Below, piece by piece: positions 9,520 through 19,753 of a stretch of DNA of 25,537 bases. The stretch is from Azolla pinnata. Lineage: Eukaryota > Streptophyta > Polypodiopsida > Salviniales > Salviniaceae. The position numbers and the translations under genes are program-made. Under the pieces are notes generated by a model that was given only the letters and a program-made list of their open reading frames with translations, did no database searches and was not told the DNA's origin. Numbering within the stretch: the first letter of the stretch is position 1; each line of letters starts with the position of its first letter. The DNA is taken from contig JBBBWG010031964.1 of the NCBI GenBank assembly GCA_037176905.1, forward strand, positions 1 through 25,537, in the 5' to 3' direction.

Positions 9520-12337
9520 ATGGAGACCTCTTCCTCAGATGACGTTCATTCGTCCCTCTTCAACCTCCCCATCGTCGTCGCCATCATCAGTTTCCTCATC
9601 GCTCAATCCCTCAGAATCCTCTTGACATGGTAAACACACTACTCGCAAATGTTGTTCTTTTCTTGCCGGTTTCCTTCTGCAAAAACGACTTCCTATTTGA
9701 AATCAGGCCTTTTTGGGTGTCTGCTATCATCCCCCCCCCCCCCCTTTTTTATTTTTTGCGTTGTTCGTTCTCAGAACCAGTTTTCCCCTGCTGCACTCCT
9801 CGGTATGTAACATGCCCACAATTGCATTGCTGGTTTTACTGGAGCAGCAGTTGGTCGAGATTCATGGAAAATTTCTCGGGCTTTTGGATTTGTAGAATTA
9901 TCAGATATGCAGTTTCTTCATTACAGTGGCAAGGATATCAGATCTAGGGCCTACCTCCTAGGTGCTACGATGGAGTGATGTCAGGAACAGCTTAAGATGC
10001 ATAGCAGTTTCAGGAAATGAGACTTTCCTGCTAACATTTCTCGAGCGGATCATGTGCAATACCATCATTCTAAGAACATCAGAATGATTGAATACTAAAT
10101 TATGGATCTCAACATTTGAGCTCTCACGTATAGTCATCAGTTTGGCCTATAGGAGCACCATTGTCTGAAACACAGAAACTACAGGGCTTGGGTATATTAT
10201 CTCGTGGATGCCATTTCTTATGCTATTCCTTTTATCTATGGATCCTCCTAGATAATCTTCATCATGGTTCACAGATTGCTTTAGCAATATGAGCTATGGT
10301 GCTTGAAAAGTTACAATAATAATGAAACAGAGCAAGGAAGGTCTTTGTACAGGTGGAGTTTGTTCAACAAAGAAAGCTACAAACTGTAGAACTCATATTT
10401 TCTGGGAACAAACAAACTGATATCAATCTTGTAATGGCTTGTTTGGACAAGGAACCAGTCATATAATCTGGGTGATAAGTTATATCACGTTTCTTCCTAT
10501 ATATTTATGACAGACTGATTCCAGAATGCAATCTATATTTACAACATATGCATTTGAATGCCTTTGTTCGTGTCTTAGAGATAAAGCATAACATCTTTTG
10601 TTATGATGCAGCATTTTAATATCATATGTATGTATTACATTGAAGAAAAGTGTAATATGGGCTTGTAATCTCAACGTTGAGCCACAATGTGCATGCACAT
10701 TGTAGTTTGGAAGTATAGTCATTTGAGTGATTTTGCTCTAGGTTGAAAGACCGAAGATGGGATACCAAGAAGGTTCTTAGTTCTGCTGGAATGCCATCCC
10801 CTCATGCTGCCACAGTTATGGGCCTTGCAGCTGCTATTGGGCTTAAAGAAGGCTCTGAGAGTTCTGCATTTGCAATCGCAGTTGTCTTTGCTTGTGTGGT
10901 AAGCTTTCACGTAAGTAGGGCATAATTTGAAATTATCCCCACCTTTTTCTTTCTTGGTAATGGGGGCTGAATTCTTGTCTCTCCCCCAAATTTCCTTCAC
11001 CACTCCACATCAATCCATCAAAAATGAGCTGCCATATGTGTATTGGAGCAATCACATGCTTGATTTATCCTTTTTTCTAAAGACCAATTCGATGCAAAAG
11101 ATCACTGTTGATGGAAGTCAGATGTGGCATTGTTCGTTTGGCCTTCTAATAATCTGTCACAACAGCTATTTCCACCTCTGATGACATAATTGGGGCAGTA
11201 ATTATGTGAACAATTTTTTTGCTGGGTTGCTGTAAATTCTTACCAATATTAGTTGTTTGTTCAATATCATGTTCTGATGATAGCCTTTGTTTGATTCCAA
11301 CAAATAGAAATCCTATTTCGGGGAAGAGCGATGTCAAGGGTACTTCAGAACTTTTTTTTTCCTTTGCTTCTTATTTATCCCTTTGTTTTGTTACTTGATA
11401 GGTTATGTACGATGCAACTGGAGTAAGACTACAAGCAGGTAGGCAAGCAGAAGTACTGAATCAAATTGTCTTTGAGCTTCCGTCGGAACATCCATTATCG
11501 GAAACACGCCCTCTCCAAGAGCCACTTGGTCACACACCTCCACAGGTGATATAGTTACCCTTTCTGATCTTTTCTTTGAGGAGTGAAACCCACAGCAATT
11601 TGATGGATGTATTGAGGAATCTTGTTGAGATATGGCTTATCAGGTTAGTTGTAGAAGCCACTGGTAATATCATACATATTTACTGGATACAAGGAAAATA
11701 AAAAGCTAGCTTTCCTATTCAGGTGCAATTATGGTTTGTTTCTATAGACATAGTTTACCTTTCATGAACTTTGTATGCATGGAACCCACATCAAGTTGCC
11801 ATCCAGGAATCTGTAGGTAAGGCTGAGATGTTTTAGACTTTTGATCCTTTTCCTATGTTTAACATAAATATTCCAAGGAGTAAGTTCGAGCAACTGTCAA
11901 ATTCAAAGTCAACGATTAATTACCCTTAGGCCCAATAGCATGATTCGAACTCCATTTACTCAGACACACTCACTTTCAATGTAGATAGGGCAAAGGTGCT
12001 GGTGATTTGTGTTTTGCTCTTGTTTTGAGCTCAAATATCTCGTATTGTTGTTTCCTAAACTTCTTCTTGTCTTTCCTGAACCGAACCCGATGTTCATGTT
12101 ATCACACTCCTAGCTATTAGGAAGGATAATCTGAAACAGAGCAGCATAATATAGATTTTGCTGCCTAATTAGCCTAAATGTCGGGCGATTAAATTTCAAA
12201 GCAACACAATTACAACTAAAAAGCATTGACATATAACGTGGTGTTGCTTCTGTGGCTTGCAGGTAGGAGCAGGTGCATTCCTTGGTTGCATGGTAGCATT
12301 GTTAGTCCATGTTGCATCAAGTCCAGGTGTCTCTTGA
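9520..12337 (+). CDS. DUF212 protein, acid phosphatase/vanadium haloperoxidase-related, 4 exons
   Basis: Seen: exons 9520-9629, 10742-10898, 11402-11545 and 12263-12337 (TGA stop) join through GT-AG introns into 486 nt, or 161 residues. Family: plant DUF212 proteins (Arabidopsis At1g67600/At3g21610 type, about 160-175 residues), distant relatives of PAP2 phosphatases and vanadium haloperoxidases; no enzyme reaction is firmly assigned to this family. Landmarks are an N-terminal hydrophobic segment (VVAIISFLIAQSLRILLTW), RRWDTKKVLSSAGMPSPH, VMYDATGVRLQAGRQAEVLN, FELPSEHPL, GHTPPQ, and a final membrane segment after VGAGAFLGCMVALLVHV. Odd: the PAP2-like motif usually written PSSHS reads PSPHA here, replacing two serines. 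Introns are 1112, 503 and 717 nt; the first contains a C14 run at 9731-9744. The start is the first ATG that gives the family's N-terminal membrane segment. Confidence 0.93.
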
Positions 12338-13558
12338 TCCTCGGTGTACTATGCGCTCGAGCATTTTGGAGCCAATGCTTCCCCGGTGGTGATACATTCA
12401 ATAACTACATCCTTTTCTTCCTCCCTATCTATCTGCGAACCTTGAAAACCATAAAAACCATTTACTGATTGGATCTTGCAATAAACCATTCCACAACACA
12501 TATATGCCAAAAACAATCCCCCTCGAGAATAAACTGGAATCTTCCTGTACCTATTGCTGATGTATGAGTAATTTCCCTAAACTACATTCATTTCAGATAA
12601 ATTGACACCACCATGGTGTTTAAAGCCACCATTTGATCATTATATCACATGGCCACTGTGGTAATCCTAAACTACATCAACAGAACCATCATCTCTCAAA
12701 TATTTGGCCATTTGTACAAAAGCTGATACATACAATCAAATAACCTGCCCTTTCCTTAGCTCGTGTCATCAATACGCAAAGGCCTCTTCATAAAAAAAAA
12801 TCATCAAAGTTTCGACTTGATTCAGGAGTTCTAATCTTTGCAAGTGACATTTCATTTCAACAAGGACTGAAACCAGCAACATTTCCGTTGGAATTCCGTC
12901 GACAATGCAATGGTTCTATTTGCACCGATGATCAATGAATCAATGATCTGATCAATTTTGTAGACTGTTAACATTTGTAGAACAGATTTTGGGAAAGAAA
13001 CTAGGCGTTGTTTGTCGCAACTCTTCATTCATTTGGCTTGGACATCGATTACTTTTGACTAAAACTCAGCATATGACAAAAAAAGAATCCATGATTATTC
13101 AGCAATACATTGGATTAGGTTAACTTGAGGGATGGTATATTGACACAAGGTGGGGTGAGCTGAAATTAGTGTATGAAATTTGGCCCATCCGTGGGTCGAT
13201 TTCAAAACCAATGGTATGCCATGTTTCTTCACAATTGCTATCTTTCTTTCTTTCACAATTGTTGTCTTTCTTTCTTTCACAATTGATAGCTTTCCTCCTT
13301 TTCACCATAGCTTTCTTTCACCATTAATTCCTAGCTACTATGCTAGTTTGGAAGGCACTACTGATTTTGGCAGGATTCTTGTAGATGTCTCCCAAGTCAT
13401 GGTGATGATCCTTGTGAGCACTGTGATTCATGGATATACTGTGGAGGATCTCCATCTCCATGCCCAAAACCCTAGTCTTTATGATCTCACCTTCTCCATG
13501 GACGGGATAACATAGACAATCTGAGAGAGGGAGAGAGAGAGTGTGTGTGTGGCTGGCT
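12338..13558. other. Intergenic between DUF212 and small membrane protein genes
   Basis: No gene seen. Near 13225-13290 a 24-bp unit of the type TTTCTTTCTTTCACAATTG is repeated about 2.5 times. A telobox-like AAACCCTAG is present near 13467, and a GA then GT dinucleotide tract (13521-13552) ends just before the next start codon. Confidence 0.6.
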
Positions 13559-16229
13559 ATGGTGGCCATCTCTCCATCTCTTTCGTCTTGGGCGATTTTC
13601 CATCCTTCATTCGTGACTCCGCTACCCCCTTCTCCTTCCTCTCTGCCTGTTGCCTGCAAATGTCGCACCCCTCTTGTTCGCGCAGAGCTCTCTCCACACG
13701 ATGATGGCCACATTGCAATTCCTGCATCGCCCAACAACAACAAGAACAGCAGCAGCAGCAGCAGCAGCAGTCCTCTCCTTCCCCCGGTACACATTCTTTC
13801 TTGAACACTGGTTTAGAAATGTGGTGTCTGGAGTTGGGTGAAGGTTATTACGTGTACAGGGTTCATCAGAGCTCTGGTTTTAGGGTTTATGCTTTGTCAC
13901 CGCACTAGTTTAGGGTTGGTGCTGTCTCAGCACACTGGTTTAGGGTTTGATGCTGTCTGAGCACGCTGGTTTAGGGTTGATGTTGTCCCAGAACACTGGT
14001 TTAGGGTTGATGCTGTAGGGTTCATGTCCAAACAACGATTTCTCATTTGCAAATTACATGGAGACTGGTTGAGGATTTTGAGAACTCTGATTTCAGGGTT
14101 TAGGGGATTTGAAAGCCCACTGGGGCATGTAATCTGAACCCTAAACCCGGAACCCTGAAGACTAGAGGTCATGATCGATTGGCACTCAAATCTACAGTCT
14201 TTCAGCTCGAGCTTGAGTCCACATGTTTTTGAGCGCATATCCGTAGTTTGAATCCATGTTGTTGATCTCTAGCTTACGTTCTCATGTTTTTTGGGCTCAA
14301 ATTTGTAGGTCGAATCCATGTCATTTAGCTATATCTAATCTTCGAGCCCAAATGGATAGTTCAGATCCATTTCGTTGAATCTTCGCATGCTGTTAAGCTG
14401 AAATCCATAGTTTGAATCCAAGTTATTGAGCTCTATCTAATCTTTACTTGTTACTGAGCTCAAATCCGTAGTTCGAATCCATGTTGTTGAGCTCCATCTA
14501 ATCTTCACATGTTATTGAGCTCAAATTCATAGTTCGAATCCATGTTGTTGTGCTCTATCTAATCGTTGCAGGTGGTCAAGCTCAAATTGAAAGCTCAAAA
14601 TCTCTGTGTTTGAGCTCTGTCTAATCTTCACATATTGTCATTCCCAAATCCATAGGTTGAATCCATGCTATTGACTCTATCTAACCTTCATGGGCAAATC
14701 CATCACTAAAAATTCCACGCTCTTGTGCTCTATCCGACCTTCACATGTTCTCTAGCTCAAATCAATAGGTCGAATCAATGCCGTAGACCTCTGTCTAAAC
14801 TTCACAAGTTGTCTATCTCAAATCGATAGTTCGAATCAATGATACTGAGCTCTATCTAATCTTCACATGTTATCAAGCTCAAGTAGATAGTTCACATCTG
14901 TATTTTTGAGATCCACCGAATCTTAATATGTTATTGAGCATGATCGATTGTTAAAATCTATATTCGTCAGCTCTATCTAACCTTCACATGTTCTTGAGCT
15001 CAAATCAATAGTCTGAATCCATGTCGTTCGGCTCTAAGCAATCTTCGCAAGTTGTTGAGCTTAAATCGATAGGTTGACCTACCCTGTGTTACCGAGCTCT
15101 TTGTAATCTTCCATAAGTCAAGCTGAAATGTATAATTTGAATGTTTTTGAGCTATATTTAATCTTAATATGTTTTTGGAACTCAAATCGATAGTATTGAG
15201 TCCATGTTGCTGAGCCCTATCATATCTTCACAACTTGTTGAGCTCAAATAGATGCTCCAAATCCATGTCTTTGATTCTTCACATGTGGTTCAGCTCAAAT
15301 AGACAGCTCATTTCCATGAAAATAAGCTCTTTCTTGACAGAGGACCCACGTCTGATCTCAGAAGCTCTTATAACAAAGGTTGCCTTGGACTCACAATGTC
15401 TTTGTTTTCTGGTGTATGCATGCCCACTATCACTCTGATGTGTGTTAGAGCTCAGGTTTTTTACATTCTCAGAAGTAGCGTTCCCTCTTGGATTGCCTCG
15501 AAAGTATTCTTTCGTGGCTGAAATCGTTGGGACTTCGGAGCTGCAGGGGTTTTTGACCAGGAGATGATGAGATGAAATAAAGAAAGATAAATTTGAACTT
15601 TTGCTCAGGCCAGAGACAAAGCGTGCAAATAATGTTTGTGTAATCCACTCATCGATGAGAGGACGATGACGATTTACAAATATGATCATCCAATGCTTAT
15701 ATAAGATATACTGTCAATGTTTTATGGTGTCTGATGAAAGGAAAAAGATAATCAAACATAATGTATAAAGAAAAAGTATTGATCATCCCCAAGTCTCTAC
15801 AACTGAATTTCTCTTAGTTTCTGTTTCATGGGCAGGAGGATGTCGGCTATGTGATGAGAGTACGATGACGATTTACAAAATACAATCGTCCGATGTTTAT
15901 ATGAGATATACTATCGATGTTTTATAGTGTCTGATGAAAGGAAAAAGATAATCAAACATAAATATATAAAGAAAAACTATTGATCGTCGCCAAGTCTCTA
16001 CAACTGAATTTCTCCTGGTTTTTTGTTTCACGGGCAGGAGGATGTCGGCTATGTGATCAAGCTCGCTTTGGGCAGCGTTGGTGGTGCAGTGGCCATCAAG
16101 TATGGATCCATGCTTCTACCAAACATTACGAAGCCTAATGTCTCGGCGGCACTTGTTATAGTGGCTCTACCTGTTGTTGTAGCCATGGCATTACTGACAA
16201 TATTCAGCCTTCAACGAAAGGCCAAGTAG
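13559..16229 (+). CDS. Predicted plastid-targeted small membrane protein, 2 exons
   Basis: Seen: exon 1 (13559-13786) and exon 2 (16038-16229, TAG stop) are both phase 0 and give 139 residues. Exon 1 encodes a Ser/Pro-rich, acid-poor N-terminus with VACKCRTPLVRAE, typical of a chloroplast transit peptide, then an N/S-rich linker with eight Ser from an AGC repeat. Exon 2 encodes EDVGYVIKLALGSVGGAVA, an IKYGSMLLPNITKPN loop and a strongly hydrophobic helix ending LLTIFSLQRKAK, so two likely membrane spans with a basic tail. I do not recognise a named family. Exon 2 looks genuinely coding; exon 1 rests on composition, matching phase and a GT donor inside CCCCCGGTAC. An additional small exon in the 2251-nt intron cannot be excluded. 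A partial copy of the acceptor and exon start lies at 15836. Confidence 0.65.
13873..14020 (+). repeat. 31-bp minisatellite with TTTAGGGTT cores
   Basis: About five units of 30-32 bp contain CTGGTTTAGGGTTGATGCTG, starting near 13873, 13904, 13935, 13966 and 13996. Each unit carries one copy of the plant telomere heptamer TTTAGGG. The array lies at the 5' end of the small membrane protein gene's intron. Shortly after, GGGTTTAGGG and its reverse complement CCCTAAACCC (about 14095-14150) form an inverted pair. Confidence 0.85.
14180..15330 (+). repeat. ~60-bp minisatellite, about 18 diverged copies
   Basis: Diverged units of roughly 55-62 bp share CGAATCCATGTTGTTGAGCT, then CTATCTAATCTTCACATGTT, then GAGCTCAAATCGATAGTT. 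Many carry one or two GAGCTC sites. Copies in the centre (about 14410-14560) agree best. The array fills more than 1.1 kb of the intron of the small membrane protein gene. Confidence 0.9.
15654..16056 (+). repeat. ~200-bp tandem duplication including a splice acceptor and exon start
   Basis: Two copies, about 15654-15856 and 15853-16056, both run from GATGAGAG through GATGAAAGGAAAAAGATAAT and CAAGTCTCTACAACTGAATT to GGGCAGGAGGATGTCGGCTA. The period is 199-202 bp. The second copy ends in the real exon 2; the first leaves a decoy acceptor and the first 18-20 nt of the exon. Confidence 0.92.
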
Positions 16230-16300
16230 CGTTGCTCAGCCTATCGTTGCTCTACAACGAATGCCCTCGATTTCGGCCATGGTGTACATGTATGCATAGA

Positions 16301-16376
16301 ACGTAACATTCGCAAACACGAATGTAAGTTTGCAACCGTTTGCGAATGTTGCGTGTTTTTTTTTCTTCTTCCTCCT
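16301..16376 (+). terminator. Stem-loop followed by a T-run in the 3' region
   Basis: AACATTCGCAAAC (16305-16317) and GTTTGCGAATGTT (16338-16350) are perfect 13-bp inverted arms around a 20-nt loop. The stem extends to about 17 bp with one G-T pair and is followed by a T-rich tract. It begins about 72 nt after the stop codon of the small membrane protein gene. Typing it as a terminator describes shape only; plant mRNA 3' ends are not normally made this way, and a small foldback element is equally possible. Confidence 0.4.
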
Positions 16377-17532
16377 CTTTTAAAATGAAAAAAAAAAAGT
16401 CATAAAATTTCTCCTTTTGTTAGAAAAATTATTAACTTATATTTCTTAGGATTTCAATGTTTTTATTGAATTTACCATTCTTTTGGTCCGAAGGGCACTT
16501 TTGCTGATTTATCGATCTTGAATGCTCGAATCGTTCTCGATTGCGTTTGCAGCTTGTGTTAAAGTATGGCTTCTTCTATGCATGTATGCGTCATATATGT
16601 GGGATGTGTATCGGTTCTCTGTATTTGTCGGTTTGAGAGATACAATTGGGTGGGTGTCCAGCCAATTTGATCTCCATCGATTCTCAGAATCTTGTCTGTA
16701 CTTGTTTCCCGACGTGAAGAAGAAGCATCCATTCTAATTGGGGAATCTGTTTTGGTAATCTAGTGTCATAATCAATCAAGTCTGGTATGTGGTGATTATG
16801 ATGATGATGATGATGGTTTACTTCTTTCGGTAAAATTGCGATCTGATTGCCAAAATGAAAAGAGTGCTTTTGAGAGGCTAGGATGTTGGAAACTCTATGT
16901 ATGTCGGAATCGAGCAAGAATTAGGTCATGTATGGCAAGCTCTGTTACCAAGCAGAAGCGAGTTTGGGTCATCGTGTATGGCAAGCCAAGTATTGAGTTA
17001 GAAGCCAATCTAGCTCATCATGTATGGCAAAACCTATTGTCAGATAAACAGGTTTCAAACCCGCAACCTTGTCTATAGAATCAATTGTTTTAGCTAATTG
17101 ATCAAACACAGAATCAAGATATATATGTAAATACAGACAGAGTTGATATCCCTTTCTGATGTTCTACAATGTTCCAGAGCTTTGTAGAAGCTTCAACATG
17201 CATCTCCCCTTTCTTGTGCGCAAGGGTTCTAGAATCGTAAAAATGCAGGGGTTCACCTTGATCCTAATCAAGGTGAACTCTGCCAGTTATGGAAGAATCA
17301 AAACTCTGCTTCATCATCTACCTTCTTCTCACTTGACTCTTCTGCTCCTGCCTAGTCCTGTTCTGCTCTTCCGTATCTGTGCGTGACACGTATCACCGAG
17401 CAGAAGTCGGCCCAATGTGTATTGTTCGGCAGTGCTCGAAGCTAGGCAGGTAATACGATTGATCCAATGCATCGCAACCGGACGGATTCCTCGGCATATA
17501 ACCTTATGGACCCAGCTTGTTCTCTGTGTCAT

Positions 17533-17602
17533 TTAGGGTTTATTTAGGTTTTTAAGATGGTTTATGAATGCATGTGGATTGCATAACATGGATATGTATG
17601 TA

Positions 17603-17637
<35 letters not shown>

Positions 17638-17764
17638 GTGTATGTATATATGTATGTATGTATGCATGTGTGTGTGTATGTATGTATGTATGCATGCATA
17701 TGCCTTCTAGGGTTTATACCTCCTGTGCAGAATTAGGGTTTCCTGTCTTGCAGAATTAGGGTTT
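17533..17764 (+). promoter_or_regulatory. Four telobox motifs upstream of the GeBP-like gene
   Basis: TTAGGGTTT occurs at 17533-17541, 17733-17741 and 17756-17764, and TAGGGTTT at 17708-17715. The last two lie in a 23-bp direct repeat sharing GCAGAATTAGGGTTT. Teloboxes are established elements of plant promoters and 5' regions, often of growth- and translation-related genes, bound by Myb-type telobox proteins and linked to Polycomb recruitment. A TTC microsatellite (17806-17834) completes the leader. Confidence 0.6.
17584..17702. repeat. TATG/TG compound microsatellite
   Basis: About 120 bp alternate TATG tetramers with TG dinucleotide runs, ending GCATGCATATGC. It lies 160 bp upstream of the GeBP-like start codon. 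Confidence 0.95.
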
Positions 17765-17860
17765 ACTGTCTCTTCCCCTTCTTGGGTTTTCTTCATCTCC
17801 CATCCTTCTTCTCTTCTTCTTCTTCTTCTTCTTCTCTGTGGAATCAGGGCTTTTCCGGCC

Positions 17861-19753
17861 ATGCCACAATCCCCTTCTTCTTCCTCCTCCTCCTCTTTCA
17901 CCTCTGGATCTGACTCTTCCGGAGAGAGCAGCGGAGCTGATGCGCAGGAGGAGACCTTTCCCGGCGCCGTGGATAGCCGGGTCGCTTCGAAAGGATCCGC
18001 GGAAGAGGAAGCTGAGCCTGACTCTGAGTCGGAATCTGAATCCGGCTCGGAATCAGACTCGGAATCTGATGCCGAATCGGATGTTGTCACCACCACCACC
18101 AACGGGTCGTTGAGAGGTAAGAATCTCGACTCGCCCAATCAGTTCATGCTGTTGTCTCGAAAACATGCGGAAAGTGGCATGAAAACGCCTGTAAGGACAT
18201 CCTCCGAGAAGAAAGAGTCGAAGCAGGAACGACAACATGGGTCTGGGAGACAAGAACCTAAGGAGCTGGAATCGAAACGAGAAGGTACTAGCTCGACATT
18301 GAAGGGAAAGAAAGCCGATTCCTTGAAGAGATTCAAAGATAGCAGCGAAGCAGAAGAGAAGGAATCGTCGAAGAAGCTGAAGAAGTCGGCAGATGGAGCA
18401 GGAAGGAGTGATGCCAAGATCAACAGTATCGAAGGTTCGAGGCAGAAGAAGGAGGTCAAAGGGAAGTCCAGTGAACAGGTGACAACTGCAAATGGATCAG
18501 CGGAGAAGAAGGATAGGAAGTCAGAGGTGAAGAAGAGCAAGCCGAGTGCAGAAGTAGAAGGATCGAAGAAGGAGAGGTCGGAGAGAGATGGGAATGAGGA
18601 TGTCAAGAAGCCGGAGAGGAAGAACGAGGAAAGTGAGATTGGGCTCTTGTCTTCTGAGAAGCCCAAACTATGGACACCGAAGGATGAGATTATGGTGTCG
18701 AAGGAAATGGTGAAAGCTTTGGGCCAAGGGGTGGATTTTACCTCGAAGAAGTCGGATGCTTGCTGGTATAATCTGGGAAAGAAGCTCGAGAATCGGTTAG
18801 AGGGAAGATGGGATAGCTCTAAGATCTTCGAGAAGACAAGGAGGATGAGGACCAGATATACTCAAATGGCTGAGAAGGTCAGAGATTTGAAGACGCCATA
18901 CAAATTTCGAAATGAGACAGATGAAGAGCTCTTTGGGATCTGGGATCTGATCTGGGGCAATGAGAATTTGGCCAAAGGTGCAGGAACCAAAAATGACAGA
19001 AAAGAGTTGAAGGTAAAACCAGAGAATGAGAAAGCCCTAACGAAAGATAAGAAATTCAAAGCTGGTGCTGGGATTGACAAAGAGGAAGTTGACGATGATG
19101 AGAACAACATGAAGAAGAAACCGAAGCTAAAAGTGGCTGATGAAGCGGTGGAAGGAAAGAATAGGGGGTCGAAATCTTCGCCAAGCCCAAGCAAGACAGA
19201 GGTGAAAGAGAATCATAATGAGACTGAGGAAACTATGAGAAGCCATGATGTGTCCGATGAAGATTCGGCTGAAGAAAGTGAAGAGCACGTAGTTCTGCCA
19301 GAGAAGAAGTCATCAGAGCCACCGATTGAGGTGGATATGAAGGAGATCACCAACATGGAAGCTAGCTCGCTTTCTGATCTCCAGAGATACATGCAACATG
19401 AGATTAAATCGTTAGCCTTAGGTCTCGGAGAAGCCTCGATAGAGATACAAAGGGAATGGCAAAATAAGACCATAGAACTGATGGAAACCTGCATGAAAGA
19501 AGCAGCCAAACAGATTGTCAGCGTGATTAGATATGAGATGAAAAGTTTTAGTCGCGACAGGAATTCTAATCCTTTGGCAGTCAGTGGCATAGATCTGACG
19601 AGCTTCGATCTTGACACGATGGAATCGCTCAAGGGTGAATGGTTTGAGCTCCAACGTAAGGAGCTTGAGGCGCACAAAGCAAAAGTGGATCTAATGCTGA
19701 GAGCGAATGAACTGGAGGTAGAAAAGCTCAAAAGAAACGGCCATGTGGAGTAG
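17861..19753 (+). CDS. GeBP/STOREKEEPER-like transcription regulator (DUF573), single exon
   Basis: An uninterrupted 630-residue frame. Residues 1-80 are Ser-rich, then acidic SE/SD repeats. Residues 100-265 are a highly charged Lys/Glu/Ser region with many basic clusters such as KKLKK, likely nuclear targeting and disorder. Residues about 268-368 match the DUF573 domain of plant GeBP/GPL and storekeeper proteins: KLWTPKDEIMVSKEMVKAL, a central KKSDACWYNLGKKLE, FEKTRRMRTRYTQMAEKV and ELFGIWDLIWG. A second charged linker follows. The C-terminus (about 575-630) is a predicted coiled coil, FELQRKELEAHKAKVDLM then LEVEKLKR, which fits the C-terminal leucine-zipper-like dimerisation region of the family. 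Family members bind DNA and regulate trichome and cytokinin responses in Arabidopsis; the target here is unknown. It is longer than typical family members because of the charged linkers. The start is the first ATG after the TTC leader. Confidence 0.88.
   Translation: MPQSPSSSSSSSFTSGSDSSGESSGADAQEETFPGAVDSRVASKGSAEEEAEPDSESESESGSESDSESDAESDVVTTTTNGSLRGKNLDSPNQFMLLSRKHAESGMKTPVRTSSEKKESKQERQHGSGRQEPKELESKREGTSSTLKGKKADSLKRFKDSSEAEEKESSKKLKKSADGAGRSDAKINSIEGSRQKKEVKGKSSEQVTTANGSAEKKDRKSEVKKSKPSAEVEGSKKERSERDGNEDVKKPERKNEESEIGLLSSEKPKLWTPKDEIMVSKEMVKALGQGVDFTSKKSDACWYNLGKKLENRLEGRWDSSKIFEKTRRMRTRYTQMAEKVRDLKTPYKFRNETDEELFGIWDLIWGNENLAKGAGTKNDRKELKVKPENEKALTKDKKFKAGAGIDKEEVDDDENNMKKKPKLKVADEAVEGKNRGSKSSPSPSKTEVKENHNETEETMRSHDVSDEDSAEESEEHVVLPEKKSSEPPIEVDMKEITNMEASSLSDLQRYMQHEIKSLALGLGEASIEIQREWQNKTIELMETCMKEAAKQIVSVIRYEMKSFSRDRNSNPLAVSGIDLTSFDLDTMESLKGEWFELQRKELEAHKAKVDLMLRANELEVEKLKRNGHVE

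Larger units (their letters stand above)
16230..17860. other. Spacer before the GeBP-like gene
   Basis: No gene seen. It contains the 3' stem-loop, three diverged units with GTATGGCAA (about 16926, 16970 and 17018), and a perfect hairpin at 17251-17278 (GTTCACCTTGAT and its complement around CCTA). It also holds the TG/TATG microsatellite and the teloboxes and TTC tract of the next gene's leader. Confidence 0.6.

Noticed and set aside
9731..9744. C14 homopolymer in DUF212 intron 1
   Set aside because: Notable but probably ordinary slippage or a length-call error; no function inferred.
13324..13808. Minus-strand frames opposite exon 1 of the small membrane protein
   Set aside because: Poly-Leu and poly-Cys from the AGC repeat; antisense shadow.
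14180..15330. Regularly spaced repeats as a possible CRISPR array
   Set aside because: Units are diverged and contiguous with no unique spacers, and lie inside a plant intron.
15279..15689. 136-codon minus-strand frame in the small membrane protein intron
   Set aside because: It spans the end of the minisatellite and the first duplicated unit, matches no family and lacks coding character.
17707..19731. Minus-strand frames of 110-175 codons within the GeBP-like gene
   Set aside because: Antisense shadows of a Ser/Glu/Lys-rich coding sequence; composition is Ser/Phe/Leu as expected from the complement.
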